Shown here piece after piece: positions 22,585-31,364 of a stretch of DNA of 64,000 nt; positions within the stretch are counted from its first letter, which is position 1, and each line of letters begins with the position of its first letter. Both the position numbers and the translations under genes were made by a program. The stretch comes from Acidobacteriota bacterium (lineage in GTDB: Bacteria > Acidobacteriota > Vicinamibacteria > Fen-336), in contig JACQGI010000023.1 in NCBI GenBank assembly GCA_016199625.1, forward strand, positions 1-64,000, given 5' to 3'. A model generated the notes under the pieces. That model did not search any database. It was given only the letters and a program-made list of their open reading frames with translations, and was not told where the DNA came from.

Positions 22585-25221
22585 ATGACGGCTGCCGCCT
22601 CTCCCCAGACGCCGGCGATGCAGCAGTACCACCGCATGAAGGCGGAGCATCCCGGCGCGCTGTTGTTCTTCCGGATGGGGGACTTCTACGAGCTCTTCTT
22701 CGAGGACGCCGTCACGGCCGCGAAGGCCCTCGACATCGCCCTCACCTCGCGGTCCAAGGACAAGGACGGGACCCCCATCCCGATGTGCGGCGTCCCCCAC
22801 CACGCCGCGCCCACGTACGTGGGCCGCCTGGTACGACAGGGCTTCCGCGTGGCCCTGTGCGAACAGATGGAGGACCCCCGCTCGGCGAAGGGCGTCGTGC
22901 GTCGCGAGGTGGTCCGCGTCGTCACGCCGGGCACGCAGCTCGAGGCCGCCGCCCTCGATGCGGGGGACAGCTCCTTCGTCATGGCCCTCTCCCCGGCGGA
23001 GTCTGCGGTCGGCGTCGCCTACCTCGACGCCACGACCGGCGCCTTCGTCGCGGCCGAGTGGCCGGGGCCCAACCGATGGGACCGCCTGCGGGACGACATG
23101 GGCTCCATGCGCCCCCGCGAGGTCCTCGTGCCCCGCGGAGCCGCGCTGCCGCCGTGGCTCGTCGACCCGACCCAGACGGAGGCGGCGATTCCGCGCACGG
23201 AGATCGAGGAGCGCACCTTCGATCCCCGCACCGCCCGACGCGAACTCCTCGGCCACTTCGGCGTCGTCACCCTCGAGGCATTCGGCTGCGAGAGCCTGCC
23301 CCACGCCGTGGCTGCCGCCGGCGCCGCCCTCCGCTACGTCCGCGAGACGCAGAAGCGCGACCTGACCCACGTCCTCGGGCTGCGCACGCGCGACGAAGGC
23401 GACGCTCTCGTCGTGGACGCCCTGACCCGCCGCAACCTCGAGCTCGTGGAGAGTCTCGCCGACGGCGGGCGCCGCGGGACACTCCTCGACGTCCTCGACG
23501 AGACGCGGACCCCCATGGGCTCGCGTCTGCTCCGCGACTGGATCCTGCGGCCCCTCGTGCGCGTCGAGGAGATCCAGGACCGCCTCGACGCCGTCGAGGA
23601 GCTGGCGTACCGCACGCTGGAGAGAGGACGCTTCCGCGACGCGGCGGGCGGCGTTCAGGACCTGGAGCGCATCCTCGGCCGCGTGACACTCGGCATCGCC
23701 GGCCCACGCGATCTCGTGGCTCTCGCCCGGTCCCTCCGCGCCTTGCCCGACGCCGAGAGCGCTCTGGCAGAGTGCATCGCCCCTCTCACCCGGCGGTCCG
23801 TCAAGGACCTCGACCCGCCCACGGACGTGGCGGCCGACGTGGAGGCGATTTTGGTCGAGGACCCGCCCGCGTCGGTGAAGGAGGGTGGCCTGGTCCGTGA
23901 CGGCGTGGACCCCGAGCTGGACGAGCTGCGGGAGGTCAGCCGCGGCGGCCGCACCACGATCGCCGCCATCGAGGAGCGCGAGCGCCAACGGACCGGCATC
24001 GCGTCCCTGAAGGTGCGGTTCAATCGCGTCTTCGGCTACTACATCGAGATCAGCAAGGCGAACCTCGGCCTCGTGCCCTCCGATTACGTCCGCAGGCAGA
24101 CCATCGTCGGCGGGGAGCGCTTCGTCACGCCGGAGCTCAAGGAGTACGAGGAGAAGGTCCTGCGGGCCGACGAGGGGATCCTGACCCGCGAGGCCGAGAT
24201 CTTCGAGGCCCTCCGCGCCCGGGTGGCGGCCGAGGCGCGACGGGTCCAGGAGACCGCCCGGGCGGCCGCCGCGCTGGACGTCCTCGCGTCCCTGGCGGAG
24301 GTCGCCTGCCGCTACAACTACGTCAAGCCGCGGATCTCTCGCGGCGACGAGCTGGCCTACGCCGAGGGGCGGCATCCCATGATGGAGCGGCTGCTCCCCG
24401 ACCCGTTCGTGGCCAACGACCTCGGGATGGGCGAGGGGGCGGCTCGGCTGTACATCCTCACTGGACCCAACATGGGAGGCAAGTCCACGTTCCTCCGCCA
24501 GACCGGCCTCATCGTCCTCATGGCGCAGATGGGCTCCTTCGTCCCGGCCCGCGAGGCGAAGGTCGGCGTCGCGGACCGCCTCTTCACCCGAGTCGGCGCC
24601 AGTGACCAGATTCTGCGCGGGCAATCCACGTTCATGGTGGAGATGCAGGAGACCGCCCACATCGTCCGCCACGCGACGTCCCGAAGCCTCGTGCTCCTCG
24701 ACGAGATCGGCCGCGGCACGGCCACCTTCGACGGCCTCTCGATCGCGTGGGCCGTCGCCGAGCATCTCGCTGCGGACCCCCGCCCCGGCCCGAAGTGTCT
24801 CTTCGCCACCCACTATCACGAGCTCACCGACCTCGCGGCCGACATCTCCGGGGTCGGCAACCTGCACGTCTCGGCCCGCGAGTGGAAGGACGCGGTGGTT
24901 TTCCTCAGGAAGATCGAGCCCGGGGGGTCGGACCGGTCCTTCGGGATCCAGGTGGCGCGCCTGGCGGGGCTCCCCGCCCCTGTCGTCGTCCGTGCCCAGG
25001 AGATCCTCGGCAATCTCGAGCGGACGGAGTTCGACCGGGAGGGGCGACCGCGGATCGCCCACTCCGATGCCGGTTCTCCTTCCGGCGCCCGACAGCTCGC
25101 CCTCTTCTCCGGGCGGGACGAGGCCGTCCTCGAAGATCTGCGGCGGATCGAGGTCGACGGCCTCACCCCCCTCCAGGCCCTCACGCTGCTCGCCGAGCTG
25201 AAGAGGCGCCTCTCGTCCTGA
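22585..25221 (+). CDS. mutS: DNA mismatch repair protein MutS
   Basis: Mismatch-recognising ATPase; 878 aa, full length. The N-terminal mismatch-binding domain has FFRMGDFYELFFEDA with the Phe-x-Glu wedge. The clamp and lever helices are mid-protein. The C-terminal ATPase shows TGPNMGGKSTFLRQTGLI (Walker A), GASDQILRGQSTFMVEMQE and LVLLDEIGRGTATFDGLSIAWA (Walker B and signature), then ATHYHELTDL. It starts at ATG 22585 right after the repeat array. The huge minus-strand ORF 22264-25602 is its shadow. Confidence 0.97.
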   Translation: MTAAASPQTPAMQQYHRMKAEHPGALLFFRMGDFYELFFEDAVTAAKALDIALTSRSKDKDGTPIPMCGVPHHAAPTYVGRLVRQGFRVALCEQMEDPRSAKGVVRREVVRVVTPGTQLEAAALDAGDSSFVMALSPAESAVGVAYLDATTGAFVAAEWPGPNRWDRLRDDMGSMRPREVLVPRGAALPPWLVDPTQTEAAIPRTEIEERTFDPRTARRELLGHFGVVTLEAFGCESLPHAVAAAGAALRYVRETQKRDLTHVLGLRTRDEGDALVVDALTRRNLELVESLADGGRRGTLLDVLDETRTPMGSRLLRDWILRPLVRVEEIQDRLDAVEELAYRTLERGRFRDAAGGVQDLERILGRVTLGIAGPRDLVALARSLRALPDAESALAECIAPLTRRSVKDLDPPTDVAADVEAILVEDPPASVKEGGLVRDGVDPELDELREVSRGGRTTIAAIEERERQRTGIASLKVRFNRVFGYYIEISKANLGLVPSDYVRRQTIVGGERFVTPELKEYEEKVLRADEGILTREAEIFEALRARVAAEARRVQETARAAAALDVLASLAEVACRYNYVKPRISRGDELAYAEGRHPMMERLLPDPFVANDLGMGEGAARLYILTGPNMGGKSTFLRQTGLIVLMAQMGSFVPAREAKVGVADRLFTRVGASDQILRGQSTFMVEMQETAHIVRHATSRSLVLLDEIGRGTATFDGLSIAWAVAEHLAADPRPGPKCLFATHYHELTDLAADISGVGNLHVSAREWKDAVVFLRKIEPGGSDRSFGIQVARLAGLPAPVVVRAQEILGNLERTEFDREGRPRIAHSDAGSPSGARQLALFSGRDEAVLEDLRRIEVDGLTPLQALTLLAELKRRLSS

Positions 25222-25248
25222 GGCGGGGCCCGCACGATACGGCCCGTC

Positions 25249-25278
25249 TTGACCGTCTCGTCGGGGGCGACTTACACT
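25249..25278 (+). promoter_or_regulatory. Sigma-70-like promoter of hsp20
   Basis: TTGACC at 25249-25254 and TACACT at 25273-25278 with an 18-bp spacer. The ORF track uses the TTG of this -35 as a start codon, which is why its ORF is too long. The predicted leader is about 30 nt with GAAGGA before GTG 25315. No CIRCE-type inverted repeat is seen. Confidence 0.6.
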
Positions 25279-25314
25279 GCGTCCGTTGAGCCCCCATCCC
25301 CTCCGAAGGAACCC

Positions 25315-25767
25315 GTGACCACGCGGCGGTGGGACCCTCTCCGGGATCTTCTGACCTTGCAGGAGAGGATGAACCGGCTCTTCGAAGAGGCGCTCCTCCG
25401 CACCCGCCCTCACGCCCCCGCGCTGTTGGCGAGCGGCTGGACGCCCATGGCCGACGTCTACGAGACGGCCGAAGGCTTCGTGGTGCAGGTGGAGCTTCCG
25501 GGCGTGGGCGAGGACGACGTGGAGGTCCACGTCGATGGCGACGAGCTGACGCTCCGGGGAGTGCGACGGATGGGATCCCCCATGCGGCCGGAGAGCTTCC
25601 ACCGGATGGAACGGAACGACGGAGCCTTCTCGCGCACCTTCAAGTTCACCGAGGACGTCGATCCCGGCGGGGTCACGGCTCAGCTCCGGGACGGTCTGCT
25701 CCGTCTGGACCTCCCCAAGGCCCGTCGGCGCGCGCCCAGGCGCCCGCGCGGCGAGGATCCGGCGTGA
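25315..25767 (+). CDS. Small heat shock protein, Hsp20/alpha-crystallin family
   Basis: ATP-independent holdase chaperone in the cytoplasm; 150 aa. The N-terminal arm (WDPLRDLLTLQERMNRLFEEAL) is the usual Hsp20 opening. The alpha-crystallin domain covers about 42-135 with ADVYETAEGFVVQVELPGVGEDDVEV, and near its end GGVTAQLRDGLLRLDLPKA, a close match to the family A-x-x-x-n-GvL motif. The C-terminal tail is basic with no obvious IxI motif. The start is GTG 25315 after GAAGGA. An HtrA-like remnant overlaps its stop. Confidence 0.9.
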   Translation: MTTRRWDPLRDLLTLQERMNRLFEEALLRTRPHAPALLASGWTPMADVYETAEGFVVQVELPGVGEDDVEVHVDGDELTLRGVRRMGSPMRPESFHRMERNDGAFSRTFKFTEDVDPGGVTAQLRDGLLRLDLPKARRRAPRRPRGEDPA

Positions 25768-25922
25768 GGAGGCGGTGGGGCACGCTCCTTCCCTTGGCGG
25801 GGGCCCAGGCCGCGCTCGTCAACGTCCGCGGAGAGCTGATCGGCATCGACACGGCGATCTGCTCGGAGAGTCGGAAGCGCGAGGTGCGCGTGCCCGTCGA
25901 GGAGGCGAGACCCGATGCCTAA
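25764..25922 (+). pseudogene. Remnant of an HtrA/DegP-type serine protease
   Basis: A 52-codon frame beginning GTG 25764 (overlapping the hsp20 stop, GTGA) reads ALVNVRGELIGIDTAI. This closely matches the segment just after the catalytic GNSGG of HtrA/DegP proteases (ALVN-x-x-GELIGINTAI). The catalytic Ser region is replaced by AGAQA, and neither the rest of the protease domain nor PDZ domains are present. It then runs into EARPDA and stops inside the start of the next gene. The most likely origin is decay or deletion of an htrA gene beside hsp20. Alternatively it is a small expressed peptide coupled to hsp20. Confidence 0.55.
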
Positions 25923-27333
25923 GAAGGAGCTGGGAGAGATCCTCCGGGAAGCCGATCTCGTCAGCGAGACCCAGCTGGCCGAAGCCCTCGCCCTCCAGCG
26001 GACCTACGGGGAGCGCCTCGCGAGCATCCTCGTCCGGCAGCGGATCCTCACGGAGAAATTCGCGGTCACGTACCTCGGACGTCAGCTCGGCGTGCCCTCC
26101 GTCGACCTCTCGAAGCAGGAGATCGACATCGGCCTCCTCGAGGTCATCCCCCTCGAGCTGTGCGAACGACACCTGATCTTCCCCGTGAAGGTCGAGGGAA
26201 CCCGCCTGCAGCTCGCCATGTCTGACCCCATGGACCACGTTCTCGTCTCGGAGATCGAGTTCAAGACCGGGGTCCGACTCGCCCCGATGATCGCCCTCGA
26301 GTCGAGCATCAAGAACGCCATCGTCGAGGCTCGTCGGGCCCTGAAGGCGGGACGCAAGACCATCGCGCCCAACGTCCAGCGCCCGCGGGAGTCCGAGGCT
26401 CCCGCGGCGTCGTCCCACGCCCCGACGGCTGCGGCGCCCAGCCCCCCGCGCCCCGTGCCCCCGGCGCCTCTGGCACCCCTCGAGGAGCGAGAGCGGGCGA
26501 TCTTCGAGACCCTGGCGGGAGCTCCCCTCCTGACGACCCCGCCGCCCGCCCCGGCGGCGCGCGTGCCCGCCGTGGAGGAGGTCCAGACGATCCTCGTCGT
26601 GGACGACGACGAGAACATCCTCAAGCTCATCCAGACGATCCTCCAGACGCGCCGCTACAAGGTCCTCACGGCCAAAGCGGGACGCGAGGCCCTCGCCAAG
26701 GTCCGCGAGGCCATGCCCGATCTCGTGATCCTCGACGGCATGCTCCCCGAAGTCCACGGCTTCGAGATCTGCCGCCAGCTCAAGACCAGCGAACGCTTCC
26801 GCCACATCCCGGTCATCATGGTCTCCGCGGTACACACCGGCTGGCGCTTCGCGGCCGACGTCAAGGAGAAGTACGGGGCGGACGACTACGTCGAGAAGCC
26901 CTTCGACCCCGCCGACCTCCTTCGCCGCGTCGAGGTCCTCATGAACCGGGCGCCCGCGGTGCCGGCCGACTCGGAGGCGGCGGCCCGCCAGCACCTCAAG
27001 GAGGGCGTCATCGCCCTCAAACAGGACCGACTCGACGACGCCGTCGCCGCCTTCAAGCGCGGCCTCGCCATCGACCAGTTCAACGACATGCTCCACTACT
27101 ACCTGGCGATGACCTACGAGAAGAAGGACATGGTCTTCCATGCCATCGACCACTACGAGAAAGCCATCCAGAACAACCCGGACTTCTACGACGCCATCAC
27201 CTCGCTCGCGAACCTCTACCAACGCCAGGAGTTCTGGCGGAAGGCCGTGGAGATGTGGGAGCTGGCCTTGGCCGCCACCAAGGACGAGAGCGTCCGCGCC
27301 CGGATCAAGGACCACCTGCTGAGCCTGCTGTAG
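25915..27333 (+). CDS. MshEN-type c-di-GMP-binding domain fused to a response receiver and TPR repeats
   Basis: A 472-aa cytoplasmic protein. Residues 1-140 form a PilB/MshE N-terminal-like domain (LGEILREADLVSETQLAEAL, then a second copy of the LxxxL/Q pattern), a fold known to bind c-di-GMP. A Pro/Ala linker follows (about 150-215). A CheY-like receiver (about 222-340) has DDDEN, the phospho-acceptor D274 in LVILDGMLPEVHG, and the Lys in VEKPFDP. TPR repeats end the protein (YYLAMTYEKKDMVFHAIDHYEKA). No ATPase domain is present. It probably links c-di-GMP and phosphorylation to pilus or secretion machinery; pilT lies 4 kb away. The exact role is unknown. Confidence 0.75.
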   Translation: MPKKELGEILREADLVSETQLAEALALQRTYGERLASILVRQRILTEKFAVTYLGRQLGVPSVDLSKQEIDIGLLEVIPLELCERHLIFPVKVEGTRLQLAMSDPMDHVLVSEIEFKTGVRLAPMIALESSIKNAIVEARRALKAGRKTIAPNVQRPRESEAPAASSHAPTAAAPSPPRPVPPAPLAPLEERERAIFETLAGAPLLTTPPPAPAARVPAVEEVQTILVVDDDENILKLIQTILQTRRYKVLTAKAGREALAKVREAMPDLVILDGMLPEVHGFEICRQLKTSERFRHIPVIMVSAVHTGWRFAADVKEKYGADDYVEKPFDPADLLRRVEVLMNRAPAVPADSEAAARQHLKEGVIALKQDRLDDAVAAFKRGLAIDQFNDMLHYYLAMTYEKKDMVFHAIDHYEKAIQNNPDFYDAITSLANLYQRQEFWRKAVEMWELALAATKDESVRARIKDHLLSLL

Positions 27334-27394
27334 CAAGAGTTGCGCCGCCACCCGCACAGGAATCGAACCGGAAGGGGCTCGGCGCGAGGGGTGA

Positions 27395-28069
27395 TCAGTC
27401 GAAGGACTTCTCGAAGTCGGGCTGGACGATGATCTCGCGGCCCTCGATGTGGATGAGCCCCTGGCGCTCGAGGTCCTTGAGCATCCGGGTGACCGTCTCG
27501 CGGGTCGTCCCGATGCGGTTGGCGATCTCCTGGTGCGTCGCCCGGCGGAAGGCGATGCGGCCATCCTTGAGGCGTTTGCCCTCCTCGCGCGCCATGTCCA
27601 GGATCACCCGGGCCACGCGCCCGTAAACGTCGAGTAGAGCGAGGGTGGAGATCTGGTGGTTCGCCCGCCGCAGCCGCTGGGTCAGGACTTTGATCAGTGC
27701 GGTGGTGATGCTCGCCTTCTCGGAGACGACGCCCTGGAAGTCCGCCCGGTTCAGCGCCAGAAGCTCGCTCTCCTCGACGGCGATGGCCGTGGCCGAGCGG
27801 GGCTCGTTGTCGAGGAGCGCCATCTCCCCGAAGAAGTCTCCCGGTCCCAGCACCGACAGGATGATCTCGCGCCCGTCGTCTCCGAGGATCGTGACCTTGA
27901 TGCGCCCCTCGACGATGACGAAGAGGCTGTCCCCTTCCTCGTTCTCGAAGAAGACCACGGTGTCCTTCGGGTAGCGGCGGCGCGAGGTGAGCCGGGCGAG
28001 GGCCGCGGTGTCGTCGTCGCTCAGCTCGGCGAAGATGGGAACGGTGCGCAGCAGCTCGCGGTCGTCCAT
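27395..28069 (-). CDS. Crp/Fnr-family transcription regulator
   Basis: A 224-aa protein from ATG 28069; an upstream ATG at 28102 would add 11 residues and overlap little. The cNMP-binding beta-roll has DSLFVIVEGRIKVTILGDDGREI and the phosphate-binding-cassette-like GPGDFFGEMALLDNEPRSATAIA. The winged helix is RRATHQEIANRIGTTRETVTRMLKDLERQGLI. There is no Cys cluster, so it is not an FNR oxygen sensor. It is the last gene of a minus-strand cluster and convergent with the MshEN protein. The 61-bp gap between them holds a weak GCGCCG/CGGCGC inverted repeat. Confidence 0.88.
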   Translation of the reverse strand: MDDRELLRTVPIFAELSDDDTAALARLTSRRRYPKDTVVFFENEEGDSLFVIVEGRIKVTILGDDGREIILSVLGPGDFFGEMALLDNEPRSATAIAVEESELLALNRADFQGVVSEKASITTALIKVLTQRLRRANHQISTLALLDVYGRVARVILDMAREEGKRLKDGRIAFRRATHQEIANRIGTTRETVTRMLKDLERQGLIHIEGREIIVQPDFEKSFD

Positions 28070-28117
28070 GCCGGTGGCCTCCGGGACGCATCCTACCAGC
28101 AAACCCCGACGCTCGCC

Positions 28118-29425
28118 TCAGGGCCCCACGAGGCGCACCAGGGCCTCGACCACCGCGGCGGCATCCTGTCCCGAGACGGGCCGCCAGGCTTCGAAGGCAC
28201 CCTCGGGTGTCAAGTCCATGAGGCCCGTGGCCACGGCCCGTGACGCCGCCCCGTGGAAGAGGTTGTTCGCCGACATGTCCTTCAGCACGGGACCGGCGCC
28301 CGTCGGGACCTTGAGGAGGTCGAGGACCCGCGCCACGGCCCGCGCGAGGTCGCCACGCCGCACCATGGCCGCGGGCTGGAACGTGTGGTTCGGATACACG
28401 TCCATGACGTCGAGGGCCAGGACCTCGAGGATGTGCTCTCGGGCCCACGACCCCGAGATGTCCACGGCGACCCGCGGCTCGCCCCGGGGCATCCGGGCGA
28501 GGGCTCCGACCTTCACGGCCACGAGGGCCGCGAGGTCGGCGCGGGTGATCCGCGGCGCCGCGAAGATGCGCTGGTACTCCGGCGGCATCTGCTGCAGCTC
28601 CCACGCCCGCCGGGCGTCGAGGGCCCGCTGCAGGGCCTCGGCATCCTTCGGATCGCGTGTGAGGGCGCGGCGGTAGGCCTCGAGGGCGCCCGCGTGGTCC
28701 CCGCGCTCCGAGAGCACGTCTCCCAGGCGGAACATGACCTGGCGGTCCCCTCCTGGATCGGCCCGGAGCAAGGCGACGGCCTCGTCGATCTCACCGCGGC
28801 CCGCCAGCAACTCGGCCAGCTCCACGCGCAGCCCTCCGAGCTCCGGCGCCACGTCGAGGGCGCGCGCGAACTCCTCGATGGCCCGTTCCGGGTCTCCGGC
28901 CCCCAGGGCGCCGCGCGCCTCCGCCACCCGCCGCTCGGTGACCTGCAGCTTCACCTCTCCGAGCCGCCGGCGCACCGTCGCATCGGTCGCGTCCACGGCC
29001 AGCGCGCGCCGATAGTAGGCGAGCGCCCGCTCGGGATCCCGCCGGCGCACGGCCGCCGACCCGGCGCCGAGGAGCCCCGGCAGGTAGTCGGGCCGGGAGG
29101 CGAGCGCTGCCTCGAAGCCACGCCCCGCTTCGTCGAACCGCCCGGCGCGGAGGAGAGCGTAGGCGAGGCCCACGCGGGCCGGCACCAGGTCCGGGCGGCG
29201 CTCGAGGAGCTTCCGGAAGTCCTTCTGGGCCGACGATGACCGCCCGGCCAGGACGTCCCGCCAGGCCTCGTCCACCCGGCGCGCCTCCTCGGCCCGCAGC
29301 TCCCCGGCTCGGGCGACGGGAAAGACGTAGTCCTCCCCTTCGGGGAAGCGGGGCCGCACCGCCGGCGCGCACGCCAGGACCGCGAGGACGGCGAGCGCCA
29401 GGGAGCCCCGCAGGAAGCGGGGCAT
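28118..29425 (-). CDS. TPR lipoprotein with C-terminal S-layer-homology-like domain
   Basis: A 435-aa lipoprotein; lipobox VLAC about 20 residues in. TPR units fill about 55-300 (for example ARVGLAYALLRAGRFDEAGRGFEAALASRPDY, and LGDVLSERGDHAGALEAYRRALTRDP). The C-terminal region repeats an SLH-like pattern: VAVDISGSWAREHILEVLALDVMDVYPNHTFQPAAMVRRGDLARAVARVL, then GLMDLTPEGAFEAWRPVSGQDAAAVVEALV. SLH domains bind cell-wall or envelope polymers, suggesting an envelope tether. Its ATG overlaps the hflX stop by one base (TGATG). Confidence 0.75.
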   Translation of the reverse strand: MPRFLRGSLALAVLAVLACAPAVRPRFPEGEDYVFPVARAGELRAEEARRVDEAWRDVLAGRSSSAQKDFRKLLERRPDLVPARVGLAYALLRAGRFDEAGRGFEAALASRPDYLPGLLGAGSAAVRRRDPERALAYYRRALAVDATDATVRRRLGEVKLQVTERRVAEARGALGAGDPERAIEEFARALDVAPELGGLRVELAELLAGRGEIDEAVALLRADPGGDRQVMFRLGDVLSERGDHAGALEAYRRALTRDPKDAEALQRALDARRAWELQQMPPEYQRIFAAPRITRADLAALVAVKVGALARMPRGEPRVAVDISGSWAREHILEVLALDVMDVYPNHTFQPAAMVRRGDLARAVARVLDLLKVPTGAGPVLKDMSANNLFHGAASRAVATGLMDLTPEGAFEAWRPVSGQDAAAVVEALVRLVGP

Positions 29426-30732
29426 CAGCAGAGGTGCCCCCGGTACCGGTCCACGAAGCGAGCGGGTATCTCGGCCCGGATACGCACCTCGTCCCCGTGG
29501 ACCTCGTGGGAGACCACCTTGCCGGCAGTGTAGACGCCGGCGATGCCACGGGCGTCGGCGGCGTCGAAGCGGAGTCGAACGGTGCGCGGAACGAGGTCCA
29601 GCCGCGCGGCCAGGACCCCGGCCAGCGACTCCAGCCCCTCGCCCGTTCGCGCCGAGAGGAGCACCGCGTCGGGACGACTGGCCAGAAGGACGCCGTGACG
29701 CGCCGGCGCGACCTCGTCCCTCTTGTTCAGCACCTCGATGCGCGGCCGTTTCCCCGCGCCGATCTCCTCCAGCACGACGTTCACCGCCGCTTCGCGCTGG
29801 TCCAGGTCCTCTGCCGAAGCGTCCAGGACGTGGAGCATCAGGTCGGCCTCCACGACCTCCTCGAGGGTGGCCCGGAAGGCGGCGACCAGAGAATGGGGCA
29901 GCTTCTGGATGAACCCGACGGTGTCCACGAGGAGCACGTCGCGGCCCGATCCCAGGCGGGCGCGGCGGACCAACGGGTCGAGAGTCATGAAGAGCTGGTC
30001 GGAGACGGCCGCTCCCGCCCGCGTGAGCGCGTTGAAGAGCGTCGACTTGCCCGCGTTCGTGTAGCCCACGAGGGCCACGATGGGCGTCTCGGAGCGCTGC
30101 CGCGCCTCGCGCCGGGTATGGCGGTCGCGCCGCACCTTGTCGATCTCGCGGCGCACCGCCCGGATCCGCTGACGGATCCGGCGCCGGTCGGTCTCCAGCT
30201 TCGTCTCCCCGGGGCCGCGCGTTCCGATTCCGCCCCCCAGGCGCGAGAGCATGACGCCTTTGCCCGTCAGCCGCGGCAGCAGGTAGTCGAGCTGCGCGAG
30301 CTCGACCTGGAGCCGCCCCTCGCGGGAGCGCGCGCGCCGGGCGAAGATGTCCAGGATCAACTGGGTCCGATCGAGTGTCTTGCGTCCGACGGCCTGCTCC
30401 AGGTTGCGCTGCTGCGCGGGCGACAGGTCCTCGTCGAAGAGCAGGACGTCCGCCCCCTTCTCCTCGGAGAGGCGAGCCACGTCCTCGACCTTCCCCCGTC
30501 CGATCAACGTCGCCGGGTCCGGGCGTTTCCTCTCCTGGATGAGGCTTCCGACGACCGTGGCCCCGGCGGCGCGGGCGAGGAGCCCCAGCTCGGCCACGGA
30601 CGCCTCGGTGCGGGAACGTGGGCCTCCGCCCGACGCCAGCCCGACCAGCAGGGCGCGTTCGGCGGAGGCAGAAGGGTTTCGTGGTTCGGTCGCGATGGGC
30701 TCTGGGGCCTCCCTGTGTTTCGATTCTAGCAA
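29425..30732 (-). CDS. hflX: GTPase HflX
   Basis: Ribosome-associated GTPase that rescues or splits stalled ribosomes. The N-terminal HflX domain has LIGRGKVEDVA and LLFDEDLSPAQQRNLE; the linker has GGGIGTRGPGETKLETDRRRI. The G domain has GYTNAGKST (G1), DTVGFIQKLPH (G3) and NKRDE (G4). The best start is TTG 30732, which overlaps the tsaC stop and gives 435 aa; no strong ribosome-binding site is seen and no ATG is available before the conserved part. The track start (31125) is antisense to tsaC. Confidence 0.92.
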   Translation of the reverse strand: MLESKHREAPEPIATEPRNPSASAERALLVGLASGGGPRSRTEASVAELGLLARAAGATVVGSLIQERKRPDPATLIGRGKVEDVARLSEEKGADVLLFDEDLSPAQQRNLEQAVGRKTLDRTQLILDIFARRARSREGRLQVELAQLDYLLPRLTGKGVMLSRLGGGIGTRGPGETKLETDRRRIRQRIRAVRREIDKVRRDRHTRREARQRSETPIVALVGYTNAGKSTLFNALTRAGAAVSDQLFMTLDPLVRRARLGSGRDVLLVDTVGFIQKLPHSLVAAFRATLEEVVEADLMLHVLDASAEDLDQREAAVNVVLEEIGAGKRPRIEVLNKRDEVAPARHGVLLASRPDAVLLSARTGEGLESLAGVLAARLDLVPRTVRLRFDAADARGIAGVYTAGKVVSHEVHGDEVRIRAEIPARFVDRYRGHLC

Positions 30733-31364
30733 GGCGCGCCCGAAAGCAAAACGGCCTGGACGTCGCGCCAGGGGATCGCGCCCGCCCGCAGCAGCCGGGG
30801 CGGCTGCGTCGCCACGTCCACGATCGTGGATCCCTGGGGTCGTCCGGGTCCCGCGTCGAGCGCCAGGCCCGCCGCCTCTCCTACGGCTGCGACCGCCTCC
30901 GCGCACGTCAGCGGAGCCGGTCCGCCCGACCGGTTGGCGGAGGTCGAGACGAGCGGCCCGGTCTCGCGACAGAGCTCCCGAGGGAGAGCGAGGCCCGGAA
31001 CGCGCACGGCCACGGTCCCCCCGCCCGCAGTCACCTCGGCGGGCACGCCGGGCGCGGCGAGCAGCACCAGGGTCAGGGGCCCCGGCCAGAACCGTGCCGC
31101 CAACCGTTCGGCCGCGGGCGGCCACCCGGCCGCCAGCCCCCGCGCCTGAGCCGCGTCGGCCGCGACGAGGGGAAGGGCCTTGCCGGCCTCCCGCCCCTTC
31201 GCCGCGCGAACCCGCTGCCCGACCCCCGGTTCCCCGGCGCGGCCGCCAAGGGCATAGAGCGTGTCCGTGGGATAGATCAGCAGCTCTCCGCGCCGGAGCG
31301 CGTCGACTGCGCGGGCGACGACCGCCTCATCGGGCGTCTCGCCGCGGACCGGGAGGGTCTCCAC
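30726..31364 (-). CDS. tsaC: L-threonylcarbamoyladenylate synthase (YrdC/Sua5 family)
   Basis: Makes threonylcarbamoyl-AMP from threonine, bicarbonate and ATP for tRNA t6A37. The 212-aa protein shows LLIYPTDTLYALGGRA, the basic motif AAKGREAGKALPLV, and the late STSANRSGGP. It lacks the extra C-terminal Sua5 domain, so it is the TsaC form. It starts with GTG 31364, directly after the pilT stop, and its stop lies within the start region of hflX. Confidence 0.93.
   Translation of the reverse strand: METLPVRGETPDEAVVARAVDALRRGELLIYPTDTLYALGGRAGEPGVGQRVRAAKGREAGKALPLVAADAAQARGLAAGWPPAAERLAARFWPGPLTLVLLAAPGVPAEVTAGGGTVAVRVPGLALPRELCRETGPLVSTSANRSGGPAPLTCAEAVAAVGEAAGLALDAGPGRPQGSTIVDVATQPPRLLRAGAIPWRDVQAVLLSGAPC

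Noticed and set aside
22264-25602. 1112-aa minus-strand ORF
   Set aside because: It is antisense to mutS and most of its residues are Arg/Gly/His/Glu-rich shadow composition; mutS on the plus strand has all family motifs.
27345-27385. tRNA T-arm-like string (GGTTCGATTCC) on the minus strand
   Set aside because: The flanking five bases do not pair as a T-stem, and no acceptor, anticodon or D-arm is present within 90 nt.
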